From the NCBI GenBank assembly GCA_032358165.1, contig JAALGY010000008.1, positions 2,170,001 to 2,234,000 on the forward strand: a DNA stretch of 64,000 bases. Reading direction: 5' to 3'. Position 1 is the first letter of the stretch; each line of letters opens with the position of its first letter. Below are positions 36,501 to 47,354 of the stretch, one piece after another. The stretch is from Diplosphaera chodatii. Taxonomy: Eukaryota > Chlorophyta > Trebouxiophyceae > Prasiolales > Stichococcaceae. The notes under the pieces were generated by a model that worked only from the letters and a program-made list of their open reading frames with translations, had not been told where the DNA came from and did no database searches. The translations under genes were made by a program, and so were the position numbers.

Positions 36501-39500
36501 GCCCCCCTCAGGGTGCAGGGGTTCACATTTGCCATTCCGGCAGCGCCTCAGGTCTGGGTCCTTGAGCCCCTCACGTGGATGGGGTAGGTCACTGGTGGAC
36601 ATCCGCAGCCGTCGGTGGCAGTCAGCAGGTGCACCCTGCATCTGATTCATGTCACTGGCGGCCCAAGACGCGCGCGCACACTGCCGCAGGTGGAACATGT
36701 ACGACCTGCTGAACAACCGGTCGGCGTGGTGGGCGCCCGGCAAGATCGTGGAGCTGCGCCGCCGGCTGGAGCCCATTTGGCGGGTGCGCAGCATGAGCTT
36801 GCCCGCGAGTGCTGACGTGCCAGCATCTCGCGACTGGCTGGTGCATGCCGCTGGCCCCGCCTGGACCCCTCGGTGAACAGCACAGATGGTTTCGTGTGGT
36901 GACCCGAACAGTCGTGCCGCCGTCAGCTGGGACGGCACGGCCGGCTGCTGCAGCATCACGGGCGTGTCGACCGTCCACGATGTTCGCTGCAGGGCGGCGG
37001 CTCGCGGGACGTGGCGCTGCTGGACATCGCGCTGGACAACTGGTTCCGCACCCTGCTGGAGCGCCAGGACCGGTCGTCACTCGATGGAGACGCGCTGGTG
37101 GAGCTCATCGGCCTGGCGCTCGACAACGCGGAGCTCAGCGGAGAGTCGGAGGAGCTCTCACAGGTAGGCACATGCCATGATCGTTCCAGCAGACAGCACA
37201 GCATGCACCGCCACCAGATCAGCTGCCTTGGGACTGCTCACCAGCTTGACAGCGCCCGGGCGGCGAGGACGGCAGCCGGATGTGGCGGCGTCCTCATGGG
37301 CAACAGGCTGCGATGCTGTGACACGTCCTGGCTGAGCCCCGGCCCCCGATGTGCGCCGCAGTGTGCGGCGCACTGGCGGCGGGTGAGAGACGCTGAGCGG
37401 TGGGGCCGGGGCTGGGGCCAGCTGGCCCTCGCGGCGGCGGACCGGGTGGAGCTGGCGCTCGGGGAGCACATGGACACCCTGTACCGCCTCATGCAGCCGC
37501 ACGCGGAAGCCTTCCAGCGCGCCTGCGGCATCGACGAGGTGCGCCAAACCCTAAACCCTAAATCATGCTTCTGCAACGACTGCGGTCCAGCACCAGACTG
37601 GAGGCCGCCGGCAGGGGTTGCGCTGCCACGTTCCGGCTGGCAGTGGAGTGGAGTGTGCTGCGCTGGAAGCAGGCGCCTGAATGTGACCCGCTGGTCATGG
37701 CATCAGCTACGCAGCCTGTTGCTGCAGCTTGCAGACAAATGTCAGACCCGGCGTCTGCTCCCAGGCTCATATCGGGCATTTCTGTTTGTGCAGGCATACA
37801 TCCGCAACTTTGGCGAGGAGGTCGTCAGGGGCCAGCCGGCGTTCGTGCTGTCGATGCTGCTGCGGTGGCTGGCGCCCTCGCTGCGGGAGACGGCGGGCGT
37901 CTCCAGCTGGCAGGTGTCACATCTGGCCTGCTGCTCGCTTTCGTTGCGCCAGTCAGCTGCCTGCTGGGCTTCTCAGTGCACAAAGTAGCACGGGAGCATG
38001 ATGTTGTGGGCCACTGTTTGTCCTGTCGTGGCAGCGGCAGTGCATATGCATGGCCTAAGTTCCTGACTGATAGCGAGCTGCCATGCTCCCAGGTGGTCAG
38101 CACAGCCGAGGCGCACGGCCGCGTGTCGGTGCTGCCGTCGCTGGCGGACGTCCAGGGGCGCGACTTCGACACCCCGCACATCCTCATCGCCGAGCGCGTC
38201 GGCGGCATGGAGGACATCCCGGTGAGTCTGAGCGTCAATGGGATGACGGCATGCGTGGCTGCGGGTGCTGAAGCAAAACTGTGACGAGCCAAGACCCTCC
38301 CGGTGTTACACTTCGGCGCTCAAAGCCTGCGCCATTGCTTTGGTCCATTCGGAAACCCTGCCGCGGTCTGAAGCTCTACACGATGCCCAATTTTTAAGGG
38401 GTTTTCGTGATGACCATGCAGGTGGGCGTGACGGCGGTGCTGACAGCCAGCCCCACGGATGTGCTGTCGCATGTGGCCATTCGAGCAAGGTCGCAGGGTG
38501 TGCTGCTCGCGACATGCTTTGACGAGGCGCAGCTGGAGGCGCTCAAGGTGGGAGCCCACAACGCTTGCCTGCTCAACCCATGAAATGCCTTGCCAGAACC
38601 ATGCTGTCAGTGGATCACGAGTGACAGCTACACGTTGACCAGTTGAGAGGTCCTAGCACAACCTGTACAACCGTCTTGCACCAGTGCAGAACATAAAGTA
38701 AGTGCAGCGCCTGTCTGTGTCATGCAGGCGCTGGATGGCAAGGACGTGGTGCTGGCCGTGTCGGCGACACAGGAGGTGACAGCGACAGAGCAGGCCGCCG
38801 GACCAGCTGCAAATGGCTCAGGTGGGCTGAGGCCCACCGCCCCTTCATTATGTCACCCTTGTGTACAGGCAGGCAACGCCATTCTGTCATCACGGGGCAT
38901 TGCAGTGCCGCACAACGGCACGCGCTCCCTAAAAGCCAGTTGCCTATGGACATCTCTGTCCAGCTACGGCACATGCGCAGCTCCCTTTGCGCAGGCCCAG
39001 CAGCCGGCAGGTCGCAGCAGCCCAAGCTGGACATCCCGGCGCCGGCCTCCACGCAGCTGTGGGCGCTGGCAGAGGCGGAGTTCGCCGCGGGGCTGGTCGG
39101 CGGCAAGTCCCGCAACCTGGCCACGTGAGAGTCCCCACAACTGCACATCGCCGTTACCTTCATACCGGTGCCGCGCCTCGGTGCACAGGCGCTGCGTGGC
39201 GAGCGTATCAGCGTGTCCGAGTAGCAAGTGTGAGTGCGGCCGCCTCTGCCGCTGGCCATGGTCCTGCGCTATGCACACCACCTGCATGCCGCTGTGTGCT
39301 GGGTTGCCCGCCCGCTGCAAGGGTCCGCGTCCAGCTGCTGAAGACATGCACGGTCAGCATCACGGCTTGTGACGTGCATGCAGGCTGCGGTCAAAGCTGC
39401 CCGGCGACATCGCGGTCCCTTCGTCGGTGGCGCTGCCCTTCGGCGCCTTCGAGCGCACGCTGAAGGACAAGGCAAACGCGGGGGCAGCGAAGACCATCGC

Positions 39501-41839
39501 TGCCCTGCAGAAGCAGCTGGTGAGCATTTTCGGCCAGACGCGAGCTCGTGTCCACGGCTTCGGCCCGACGCTTGCGTGATATCGTGTATTCACCCGACTG
39601 TGGCACAGTAGCCCTTGCTTAGGGCAAGGGCTACCTGCAGAGCTGAGAGTCGCGCCAAAGCAGGCGACACAGGGCGGAGCTCTTCGGGGATTCCTTCAGC
39701 GGCTGCGAATGCGGACAGCCTGCAGCCGGCGTCGAAGGTGTCAACCTGTGGTTGCCTGCTCCAGCTGTGCTCACGAGCGTCCCTCTGGGTGTGTGCCCTC
39801 AACAGGAGCAGCACAGCGGGCCGGGCGTGCCGCAGGCCCTGCAGCAGATCCGTTCAGCGGTCGCCGGCAGCCTGCAGCCGCCGCCCGTGCTGGCGGCGGA
39901 GCTGGCGGCCAAGGCGTCTGACGCCGGGCTGCCGGGCGCTGCGGGATGGTCCGACACCGGCGGCGCCGAGTGGGCAGCCGTCTGGTCCGCCATCTGCCAG
40001 GTCAGTGGGCTGATGCTCCTCATGTGCAATCTACATGCGGCGAGAGACCTGCGACATTTATTGTGCATCAAGTACACGTCCTGATGCTGGTGCACACGCA
40101 GCGCCCAGTAGCTACGCTGCCTGCCCACCCACATGGATGTCTGGGGTGTCAAGTGTGGGAGTCTGCATGCTTTTGCGCCACTTCCCAGGACGGCAGGTTG
40201 CTGGTTCCGTGCTCTGACAGCAACACCCGTCACTGAGCAGGTGTGGGCGTCCAAGTGGAACGACCGCGCGTGGCTCAGCCGCCGGGCGCGCGGCGTGCCG
40301 GACAGCGCCCTCTACATGGCAGCCCTCATACAGCAGGTGCACTCCCTTGAGGCAGTGCAGTGTGCCAACGTGGTGTGCCGATATTACTCATGAGGCTGTG
40401 TCTGTGTGTGGCACTGTGGTCCAGCAGCCTATCTGCGGACGCTCGCCAGGGCTAGGGGTAGTTAGAGAAGAAGTTCAACAAGTAAAGAGTTGCCTGCCTA
40501 TACCTACCAGGGCAGGGTCCCACCTGACGCATGGCTGCCGGGCAGGCGCCTCAGTTCGGCCCCCGCTGCCGCTGCCTGAGCCCACCACGCATGTCAGCAC
40601 TCGGCGGCGACGTGTCTTGCAGGTGGTCCCGGCGGAGTACGCGTACGTGGTGCACACGGCGGACCCGCTGACGGGGGCGCGGGGGGCTGCCGTGGGGGAG
40701 CTGGTGGTGGGCATGGGCGAGGCGTTGGTGGGCAATCTGCCGGGGCGTGCGCTCAGCTTCTCCGCGGCCGCCGACGCCGGCGCAGGTGCAGCGGCCCTGT
40801 CAGGCAGCTGCGTGCGTGCGTGCTGCCTCACTCTCACGAGCCACGCGCCGGCAGCCTGCTGCAGCACTCCCATCATCTCCTCCTGCATGCCTGCCTGTGC
40901 GACCGCAGCGCACGCTTCGAACAAAGCGCTGGGCCTGCAGCCGCCATTCATAGCCCCTGGCACACCCTGTCTCACCTAGTGGCACCAGAGAAGGTGAAGT
41001 GCCATGTGCTGATCATACATACCATGGAGCATGATCACAATCATTAACCATGGCAGGGGGCATCGAGGTGGCCGGGCTGCCCAGCAAGCGGCTGGGGCTG
41101 TTCGCGGCGCCCCAGGGCGCCCTCATCGTGCGGTCCGACAGCAATGGCGAGGACCTGGAGTCCTTTGCCGGCGCAGGTGCTCGCATGCTCTGCAGCTGCA
41201 TGCGGTGTCAGCAACGACATCAGACAGTAACGTACAGCAGCAGATGCAGGGCATCTGACCACTGCCAGGTCTGCGTGTGCCGTAATGATGTCGGTGTTGA
41301 CTGTCCAGTTGCAGTCGGGCGGTGACTGTGCTGGTGCGGCGCAGGGCTGTACGACAGCGTCCCGGTGCCGCCGCTGCGGGAGGCGCCGGTGGACTACGCG
41401 GGCGAGCGGCTGCTGTGGGATCCCGCCTTCCGGCAGGTAGCTCTCGCTGCCCTTTCAGATGGCGTTCCCTGTCGTCACCCGAGGCTTGCGCTCCCCTGCA
41501 GCTGGCAGACTGCCATTCTCAGTGGCTGGGTGCACGACTGCCACGCGTGTGTGCAGCCGCTGCCAGACACCTTGTCAGCCTGCGTGACTGTTCACACCAG
41601 TCAGCCAGCTGTTCCCAAGCAGCAGACGAGGGCAGAGTAATGGCGACGATGTCGACACAGCCATGTGTGTGGGACTGGAGCCGACTGTCGTCAACGCTGG
41701 TGTGCAGGAGCTGTTGGGCGGCATTGCAGCGGCATCGGCGCAGGTGGAGGCCGCCTTCGACGGCCAGCCGCAGGACATTGAGGGGGTGTGGGTCGACGGC
41801 CGGCTGACGGTGGTGCAGTCACGGCCGCAAGTGCTGTGA
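33580..41839 (+). CDS. GWD: Alpha-glucan water dikinase (starch phosphorylating)
   Basis: Phosphorylates glucosyl C6 of starch using ATP and water, opening granules for degradation in the chloroplast. About 22 short exons. An Ala/Arg-rich leader (transit-peptide-like, in-frame ATG not found in this exon) precedes one CBM45-type starch-binding module: PMVLHWAINDWQLPP, AVQTPFEGNARVNLSFPE, RVVFVLKETEPEAW and NGGDFSAYLKPPG. The central part includes ATWLRLSSNKQLTWYRKSAR, CKFIEQWHQKLHQNTNPEDI, YLWILKITHGGADLDG and NMYDLLNNRSAWWAPGKIVE. The phosphohistidine domain has VGGMEDIPVGVTAVLTASPT followed by DVLSHVAIRARSQGVLLATC with the catalytic His (exon ending near 38549). The nucleotide-binding domain has VGGKSRNLATLRSKLPGDIA, VRSDSNGEDLESFAGAGLYD and a C-terminal DIEGVWVDGRLTVVQSRPQVL. 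Stop TGA 41837-41839. Plant GWD1 has two CBM45 modules; only one is evident here. Two short internal duplications lie in the locus. Confidence 0.93.
36309..36500 (+). repeat. Partial exon duplication inside GWD (two 71-bp copies, 121 bp apart)
   Basis: Positions 36309-36379 and 36430-36500 are 71-bp direct repeats with four mismatches. The first copy is the 3' part of the exon encoding THGGADLDGTLEMAKGALDP. The second encodes HGGADLDGILEMANGALDP and is preceded by CAG, a usable acceptor. Both copies end with the same CTGCA|GTG donor context. Confidence 0.9.
37545..37563. repeat. Interstitial telomere-like repeat in a GWD intron
   Basis: About two and a half CCCTAAA units lie in the intron right after the exon encoding FQRACGIDE. 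Related motifs occur near 1270 (GR intron) and 52612-52637 (TRIP4 intron). Confidence 0.8.
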
Positions 41840-41925
41840 GGGGGCCTGCCACATTGAGGTCGTGTCGGTCGACAGCCGGCTGACTGTGGTGCAGTCGCGG
41901 CTCAAGTGCTGTGAACGGGTGTGCC
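41775..41925 (+). repeat. Duplicated 3' coding terminus of GWD (75-76-bp tandem copies)
   Basis: Positions 41775-41850 hold the last codons and stop of GWD (EGVWVDGRLTVVQSRPQVL). Positions 41851-41925 repeat the same sequence, diverged but still recognisable to its own GTGCTGTGA. The second copy lies in the 3' UTR. Confidence 0.9.
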
Positions 41926-42626
41926 ATTGAGTCGGTGCTCATGTGTCGGTGTGTGCATAGCTGCATGGGAACCCTGCGGCAGCGGGGCGCCGGCAGTGTC
42001 GCAGTGGCAAGCTGTGCATGATGAGCTGACTGTCAAGAGCTGCGCGCTCTGGGCAGAAATGAAGAATATAGTCTAGTGCTGCAGACCTCCATATGCAGGG
42101 ACACTGCTGTCACCCTGACGACGCACCTGTGAGCACCTAGTGCAAACCGCTGCCATACAGGCTGATATTCGAGCCTCATCACTGCAAGGTACAAATGCAA
42201 GTGGTTGGCTTGGGTCAGGGTCACTGGGCGGCGCTTCTGCTAATCGTTCCACCTGCTGTGGTTGATGCTCCCAGCTTCATAGGCAACACTCTGAGTATGG
42301 CATAATTCCAGCCCTACAACAACAGCTTCCTTGCCAAACCCGACCTTACTCAAGCTGGCCTGGCCACGACCTGCTTCTGTGCATGAATGTCCTGCAACCA
42401 GTGCCTTCAAATCAGAGCAGCTCAACTTCAAGGATTACCACGTGTCTCCACTTCGAGCCATACTTCGTGTACCGCATCATCAGACTTCGGTATCGCTTTG
42501 TACCCTTCTGCATGCAAGCTGCTGCAGCTGCATCACCCTCCACTTCAGTCATCATCTTCGTGTTTTGCGCTTGAGGAGGTTTCCTTCTGGCTTCTGCTGC
42601 CACCCTCTGGGTGCGGCACAGCCTGC
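41840..42626. other. Convergent intergenic region after GWD
   Basis: Contains the duplicated GWD terminus (to 41925) and then about 700 bp with no supported exon, ending at the stop of the minus-strand membrane protein gene. Confidence 0.5.
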
Positions 42627-45600
42627 TCATGCTTGCATCGACTGCCTATCATACGCTTCCAGAGCCACCGCCGGTGTTGTCGCCAGTATGGCATCAGGCC
42701 CCGCGCGGCCGCCGCCCCTAGCAGACAGACTGGCGCCGTCAGACGGACCGCCGCCATCAGACACTGCGGCCGCGCCCACGCAGCAGCAGCCGCCACTGCC
42801 GCCGGACGACGTGCTGCCACGGGTGCTGATCGCAGGCGAGGGCGCCCGAGGGGGCCTGCCGTCGTTGCTGCCGGTACCTTTCATGCCCCCGGCAGCGCCG
42901 CCGCTGCTGTCAGGCCTCAAGAGGGCTGGATTGCTGAGGCCCCCGCCAGGGTTTAGGCCGCCGTGGGGTACAGGGTCCAGCAGCGCGTGCACCCGGCAGC
43001 CGGGGCCGCAGCTGGTGCCTGGGACTCGCAATGCGCCGTAAGCGCCGCCGCTGCTGGCGGGGCTGCGGTGCCCGGGACTGCCGGCGCTGCTGGAGCCGGC
43101 GGAGCCCCGCGGCCGCGCATCGGCGTGCAGCAGCATGGACGGCGGCAGCGGCCCGCTGTGCGTCCCACCCTGCAGCGCACCGCTGTGTGTCCCGCCCTGC
43201 AGCCCCCGCGGCGATGCGGAGCGTGCCTGCGGTGTCAGGGGATGTAGGATTTAGGGGTCTAGTACTTCTCACAACGTTGTTTGTCATACGACAGCTGATT
43301 CTGCATGGCACGCACAAGCCTCCCCAGCAGCAGCACCCTTGTGAACCTCAACACGCTGCCCCAACCAAAGAGGAACATGCGCACCTGTCACAGCACCCGG
43401 GCTCAACAGCACACACGCGAGCAGTGGGAGGTGCAGAGCAAAGCTGAGCAGTCAACTGCGTACCTTAGAGCGATGGCAGGTGCAGACGTGCATGGGGCAG
43501 TCCGGCGCATGGTTGCCCCGCGATGACGACTTCCGCTGTCGCTGTCGCTCCCGCCGCCGCCGTATGCAGCACCACAGGGTGAGGCCTACATAAAAGATGC
43601 TCACTGTGGGGCTGTGTGACAGTAAGCAGACGACACCGAAATCCCCAACTGCTATGCAGCCATGTTGGTGGCTGAGACAGCATGTGGAATACAGATGCGG
43701 CTGGTCATACTCAAGTGTGCAGCTGGTGATCAGGCAGGACCGTCATTGCTCAGCAGACAGAGCATGGCCTGCACAAGGCATAGCGTACCAATCAGCGATG
43801 CAATGAAGACGATGCTGGCTGATAGCACCCCGATGATAGCCACGACTTTGACAGTCACATGCTCGCCTTCCCTGCACACGCATTCATTCGCACATCAAGC
43901 CTCCATGGGCTGGCATAGTGCATCTGCCAAGTGGATCGGCAGAACACATGTAGCTGTCCCGCATGATGAGCACTTGGCGCGTCCCATCGTGTTCAGGGTG
44001 TGTAGTACTTTTACAATGGCGAGTACAAGGCCAGAAGGGGCGAAGGTTGTCTGCTCCACCCACCCTTGACTATCGGGGCTGGGGGCCGGGGCAACATCCC
44101 CCTGGGCTGGTAGGTCCGAGGATCTGCCGATCTCGGTGCCATTCTCCGTCGTCTGCAACCAGCACAGACAACAGTGCTGGCAACATCAAAGGACCGCAAG
44201 CAGCTGTCTGCAAAGTAACCTGTGGGGCGCATGTGGGGCGCAGGGCATGTGCGATGCCAGCCATGCACGGGTGTTGCAAGGCGCTCACGTAGATGCTGGT
44301 TGCCGAGAGGAACCACACGCGCATGGGCACGCCGGCAGCCGCAGTTGCGTCCGCCATCCGGGGCGCCACCTGAGCCGAGGGCAGCGCCTGGCCTCAGCGA
44401 GGGGGGACGGCTGGGAGCATGCACTCGTGGCTACTGCTGATAGTGACCTTGCCTACTGCCCTCGACATGGATTGCAGTCCTCCCACAGCTTGGGCATCGA
44501 CTGCCGCAAAACAATCAGACCATGCACAGATGCTGCAGCGTGCTCCTCAGGGCGGCGCGCCACAGCGGCAGCTGGCACATGTCGAAGCCTCCACGCACCT
44601 TCTGCCAGAAGGCGGAGGGCTGGAAGCTGGTGTCGTGCGTCTGCATCCACACGTCCGCCTCCACCAGCCCCGAAGCGGAGAGGTTCAGCCTGCCAAGTCA
44701 CCACAGCTTTGCACTCAGCAAGCCGTGTCATTTATGCACGGAACAACGTCTACAGCGCATCCTCACTGTAGCCTGTGTATCTGCATGCATGCATGCCTTC
44801 TGTGCTTCTGCAGCCGGTCAGCCCAGCATGTCTCGTCCCCACCTGCTGGCGTCCGCAGCAGATGCCAGCTGCCAGCTGGTGACGTTGCACGACAGCAGCG
44901 GCAGGTCGGCCCGGGCAGCCGCGGACTGCAGCGCCAGCAGCACCGCGGTCTGGAGACCCATCCGGGAGGGCACCAGCCCGGACCCGCTGACCTGTGAGGA
45001 AGACAGCACGCACGCCGTCGTGACAGGACGGCCTGGTGACACGGCACAGTGATCGCAACCTCTGCCACATGCTTCACAAGTTCCTCTGCATCAGAACCGA
45101 CTGCCATGCCTCAGCTCTTGACGATGACAGCTCCAACATGCCGTGAAACACTGAAGGTGCGCACCAGCAGCTTGGAGCGGGTCGCCGCAATTGTCGTGTT
45201 GCGGGTGGCACGCTGCGGGGAGATGGACCCGAGCACCGGCCCGACATACAGCTGCACCAGCTGCACGTCCAGGCCCCTCTGCAGGCAGCAGCATGCCGGC
45301 GCTGTCACAGACACACAGCAGTGGTGATGCAGCGATGCCAGGGACGCAGGGCTCTGGGCTGCCGCGGCTGACTCGGTGCGCAGCTGACATGGCAGGCTGC
45401 ATGCATTTGCGACAGCGCCTGCCTGCTTTCTCAATGCTCGTCGTGGAGTACCTCTTTTGCAGGATGATAGGTGGAATGCGTCGGACTACAGACAGACCAG
45501 CCACCAGCATGTAGCAGCCTATTCTTCACACCTGTCAGCACTCATGCATGTACTCATCATCCACTGCCTCACCGCATGGACTCGCCCCACCAGGCCGGCC

Positions 45601-46693
45601 TCGGCTGCGGCTCGTGCGCTGGCGTTGCCGCTGGTGAACAGCAGCGGGTCTGCGCCTGGCGCCACATACAGCACCACCTCCTCGTCCACCGACTCCAGGG
45701 CCGCCAAGTCTGCGGTGTGGGAGCAACCAGGCGAGGCCTCACTTTCGTGTGGGAGCGTCGCAGGGACTCTGCCCGGTACTCAGGGCATCCAATCCCTTGC
45801 ATGCATTGACATACAAGGTCAAGGACAGGCTGAGAACTGGCGTTGATATGTGGCGCACACTGGCTGACTTTTTCTGGGCACCTGGTCGGCTGAAGGGGTG
45901 CTCAGTGAAGTTCACGTGGCGGTAGGTAGCAAGCTCCCGACCGCCAAGCGTCTCCACATCCTGAAGACACCAAACAAGGCAGGTCTGTGGCGTTCATTGT
46001 GCAGCCATCGCAGAGGGTGCGTGTGCATAGAGGTGACTACGGCTGCAGGGCATTCAGGCGCGCCTGCACTGACTGGGTCCCTACTGCAGCCACCAGCATA
46101 CTGGTCGCAGCAACCAACGTCGCAGCAACCAACATGCATGCACCTCTTCTATGTAAGTGCGCCAGCCGGCCTCCATCTGCAGCCGTTTCTTCACGACGCC
46201 TCGGCCCACCATCCGCATCACCCGGTGCTGCACAGGCCTGCAGCGAAGCAGACTTGCAATTACAAGCGTCTGCATGGGCGCAACGGCTGCATTGGAAACT
46301 ACGACCAGGCTTTCTCAGGCTCGTGGGTTGGCCTCACGAATGCTGCCGCAAGCTTGTGGATGCAGCAAACAATGTTTACGCAGCAACGGCAGGCTGCTTC
46401 ATGAGCTACAGCGTGGCGTCGCATGTGGCATTCTGGAAACACTGTTTGCTGAATGTAGCTGCATACCTGAAACCCGCCGGCACTGCCCAGGCCTGCGGGC
46501 TGATGTGGCTGGCGCCACTGATGCTTTCAGAGTGGCCAGCATTGGCTGTGACCACCTCCGGAGTTGCGACGTCGGCCTGCGCCAGCCGCCGGCACTGGCC
46601 ATCTCTGCCGCAGGGCTGCGCGCCGGGGGCGGGTCGGCCGCCGCTGCCGCTGATCAGGGTCAGCAGCAGGGTCAGGGCCAGAGCCACTGACAT
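42627..46693 (-). CDS. Unidentified secreted/type-I single-pass membrane protein with Ser/Gly-rich tail
   Basis: No family recognised. The ATG at 46693 opens a signal peptide (MSVALALTLLLTLISGSGG). Ectodomain exons follow: 46693-46461; about 46244-46150 (RPVQHRVMRMVGRGVVKKRL); about 45964-45891 (LGGRELATYRHVNFTEHPF); 45711-45571 (SVDEEVVLYVAPGADPLLF); about 45283-45142; about 44993-44844; 44691-44525 (ADVWMQTHDTSFQPSAFW); 44369-44292 (MRVWFLSATSIY); and 44152-44068. Phases agree at the first joins. An exon near 43875-43785 encodes a clear membrane helix (VVAIIGVLSASIVFIASLIG). Then come a GGGGSDSDSGSRHRG segment and a final exon of about 200 codons (43229-42627) rich in Ser, Gly and Pro, ending QSMQA with a TGA stop. 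Topology suggests an extracellular domain and a long disordered cytoplasmic tail. A receptor or adhesion role would be guesswork. Confidence 0.6.
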
Positions 46694-47354
46694 GCCGTGC
46701 TACGGCTCACACGCCGCCGCCCTCCGCCAGCGGCCTGCGTTCTGCACCATGCGGCATATCTCCGGTATGCCGCCGTGCGAGGTGGCCGCCTGAGCGCTGC
46801 CGTGCCGGCGGACCGTGAACTCTTTGTGGGGATTCAAGCGGTGCAGACCCAGCTGTATCGCGAGCCAGCAGCGCCGCAGCCAAGCGCCACCTTCCAGATA
46901 GCAACGCTGTGCCCAGAGCGCTGCCGCTGAGGCCTCCGCTGCCGAATCAGCGTCCGAAGCAGTGCCGTATCTGTCCTGCGGAAGCGGCACGCGCGTCGCA
47001 GGTTGCACTTCTGGCCCTGAAGACCTGACGGCGACGGCCGGCAAGCACACAGACTTGGCTCCTTGCTTCACCCGAGTGCAGTGCTGTGTTGATCGCTGCG
47101 CCTGTGCGGCTCGCAAAACAGCCGTGGCTCCCACTACAACTGCTGACGTAATCTTGGTGCAGGGGGTGCAATGCCAGCTTAGAGGGTTAGAGCTGGTCTC
47201 CTTGAGAACGTGGAGTTCAGTTGCGCAATCTCACAGGCTCTCGACCAACACCCCGGATGGTTAGTCAGGCACTCCCTGCGCTGTTGCGGGTTCATGCGAC
47301 AACGTGTGTTCCCTCGGCAAAGCTTTGCTGCGGTTTGTGCGCCCCGGGAAAATG
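46694..47354. other. Intergenic region, membrane-protein 5' side to ISY1 stop
   Basis: About 660 bp between two minus-strand genes. A minus-strand frame is open over 46700-47134, but without an ATG at its start or a recognisable domain, so it may be 5' UTR of the membrane-protein gene. Confidence 0.4.

Noticed and set aside
37545..37563. True telomere or chromosome end
   Set aside because: Only two to three units, inside an intron of an intact gene with coding sequence on both sides.
42688..43041. Proline-rich plus-strand ORF starting at an ATG
   Set aside because: It lies antisense to the last exon of the minus-strand membrane protein gene, which has better support (splice acceptor, frame, composition).
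46700..47134. Minus-strand 144-codon frame as a separate gene
   Set aside because: Begins at GTG with no ATG and no recognisable domain; more likely UTR or chance frame.
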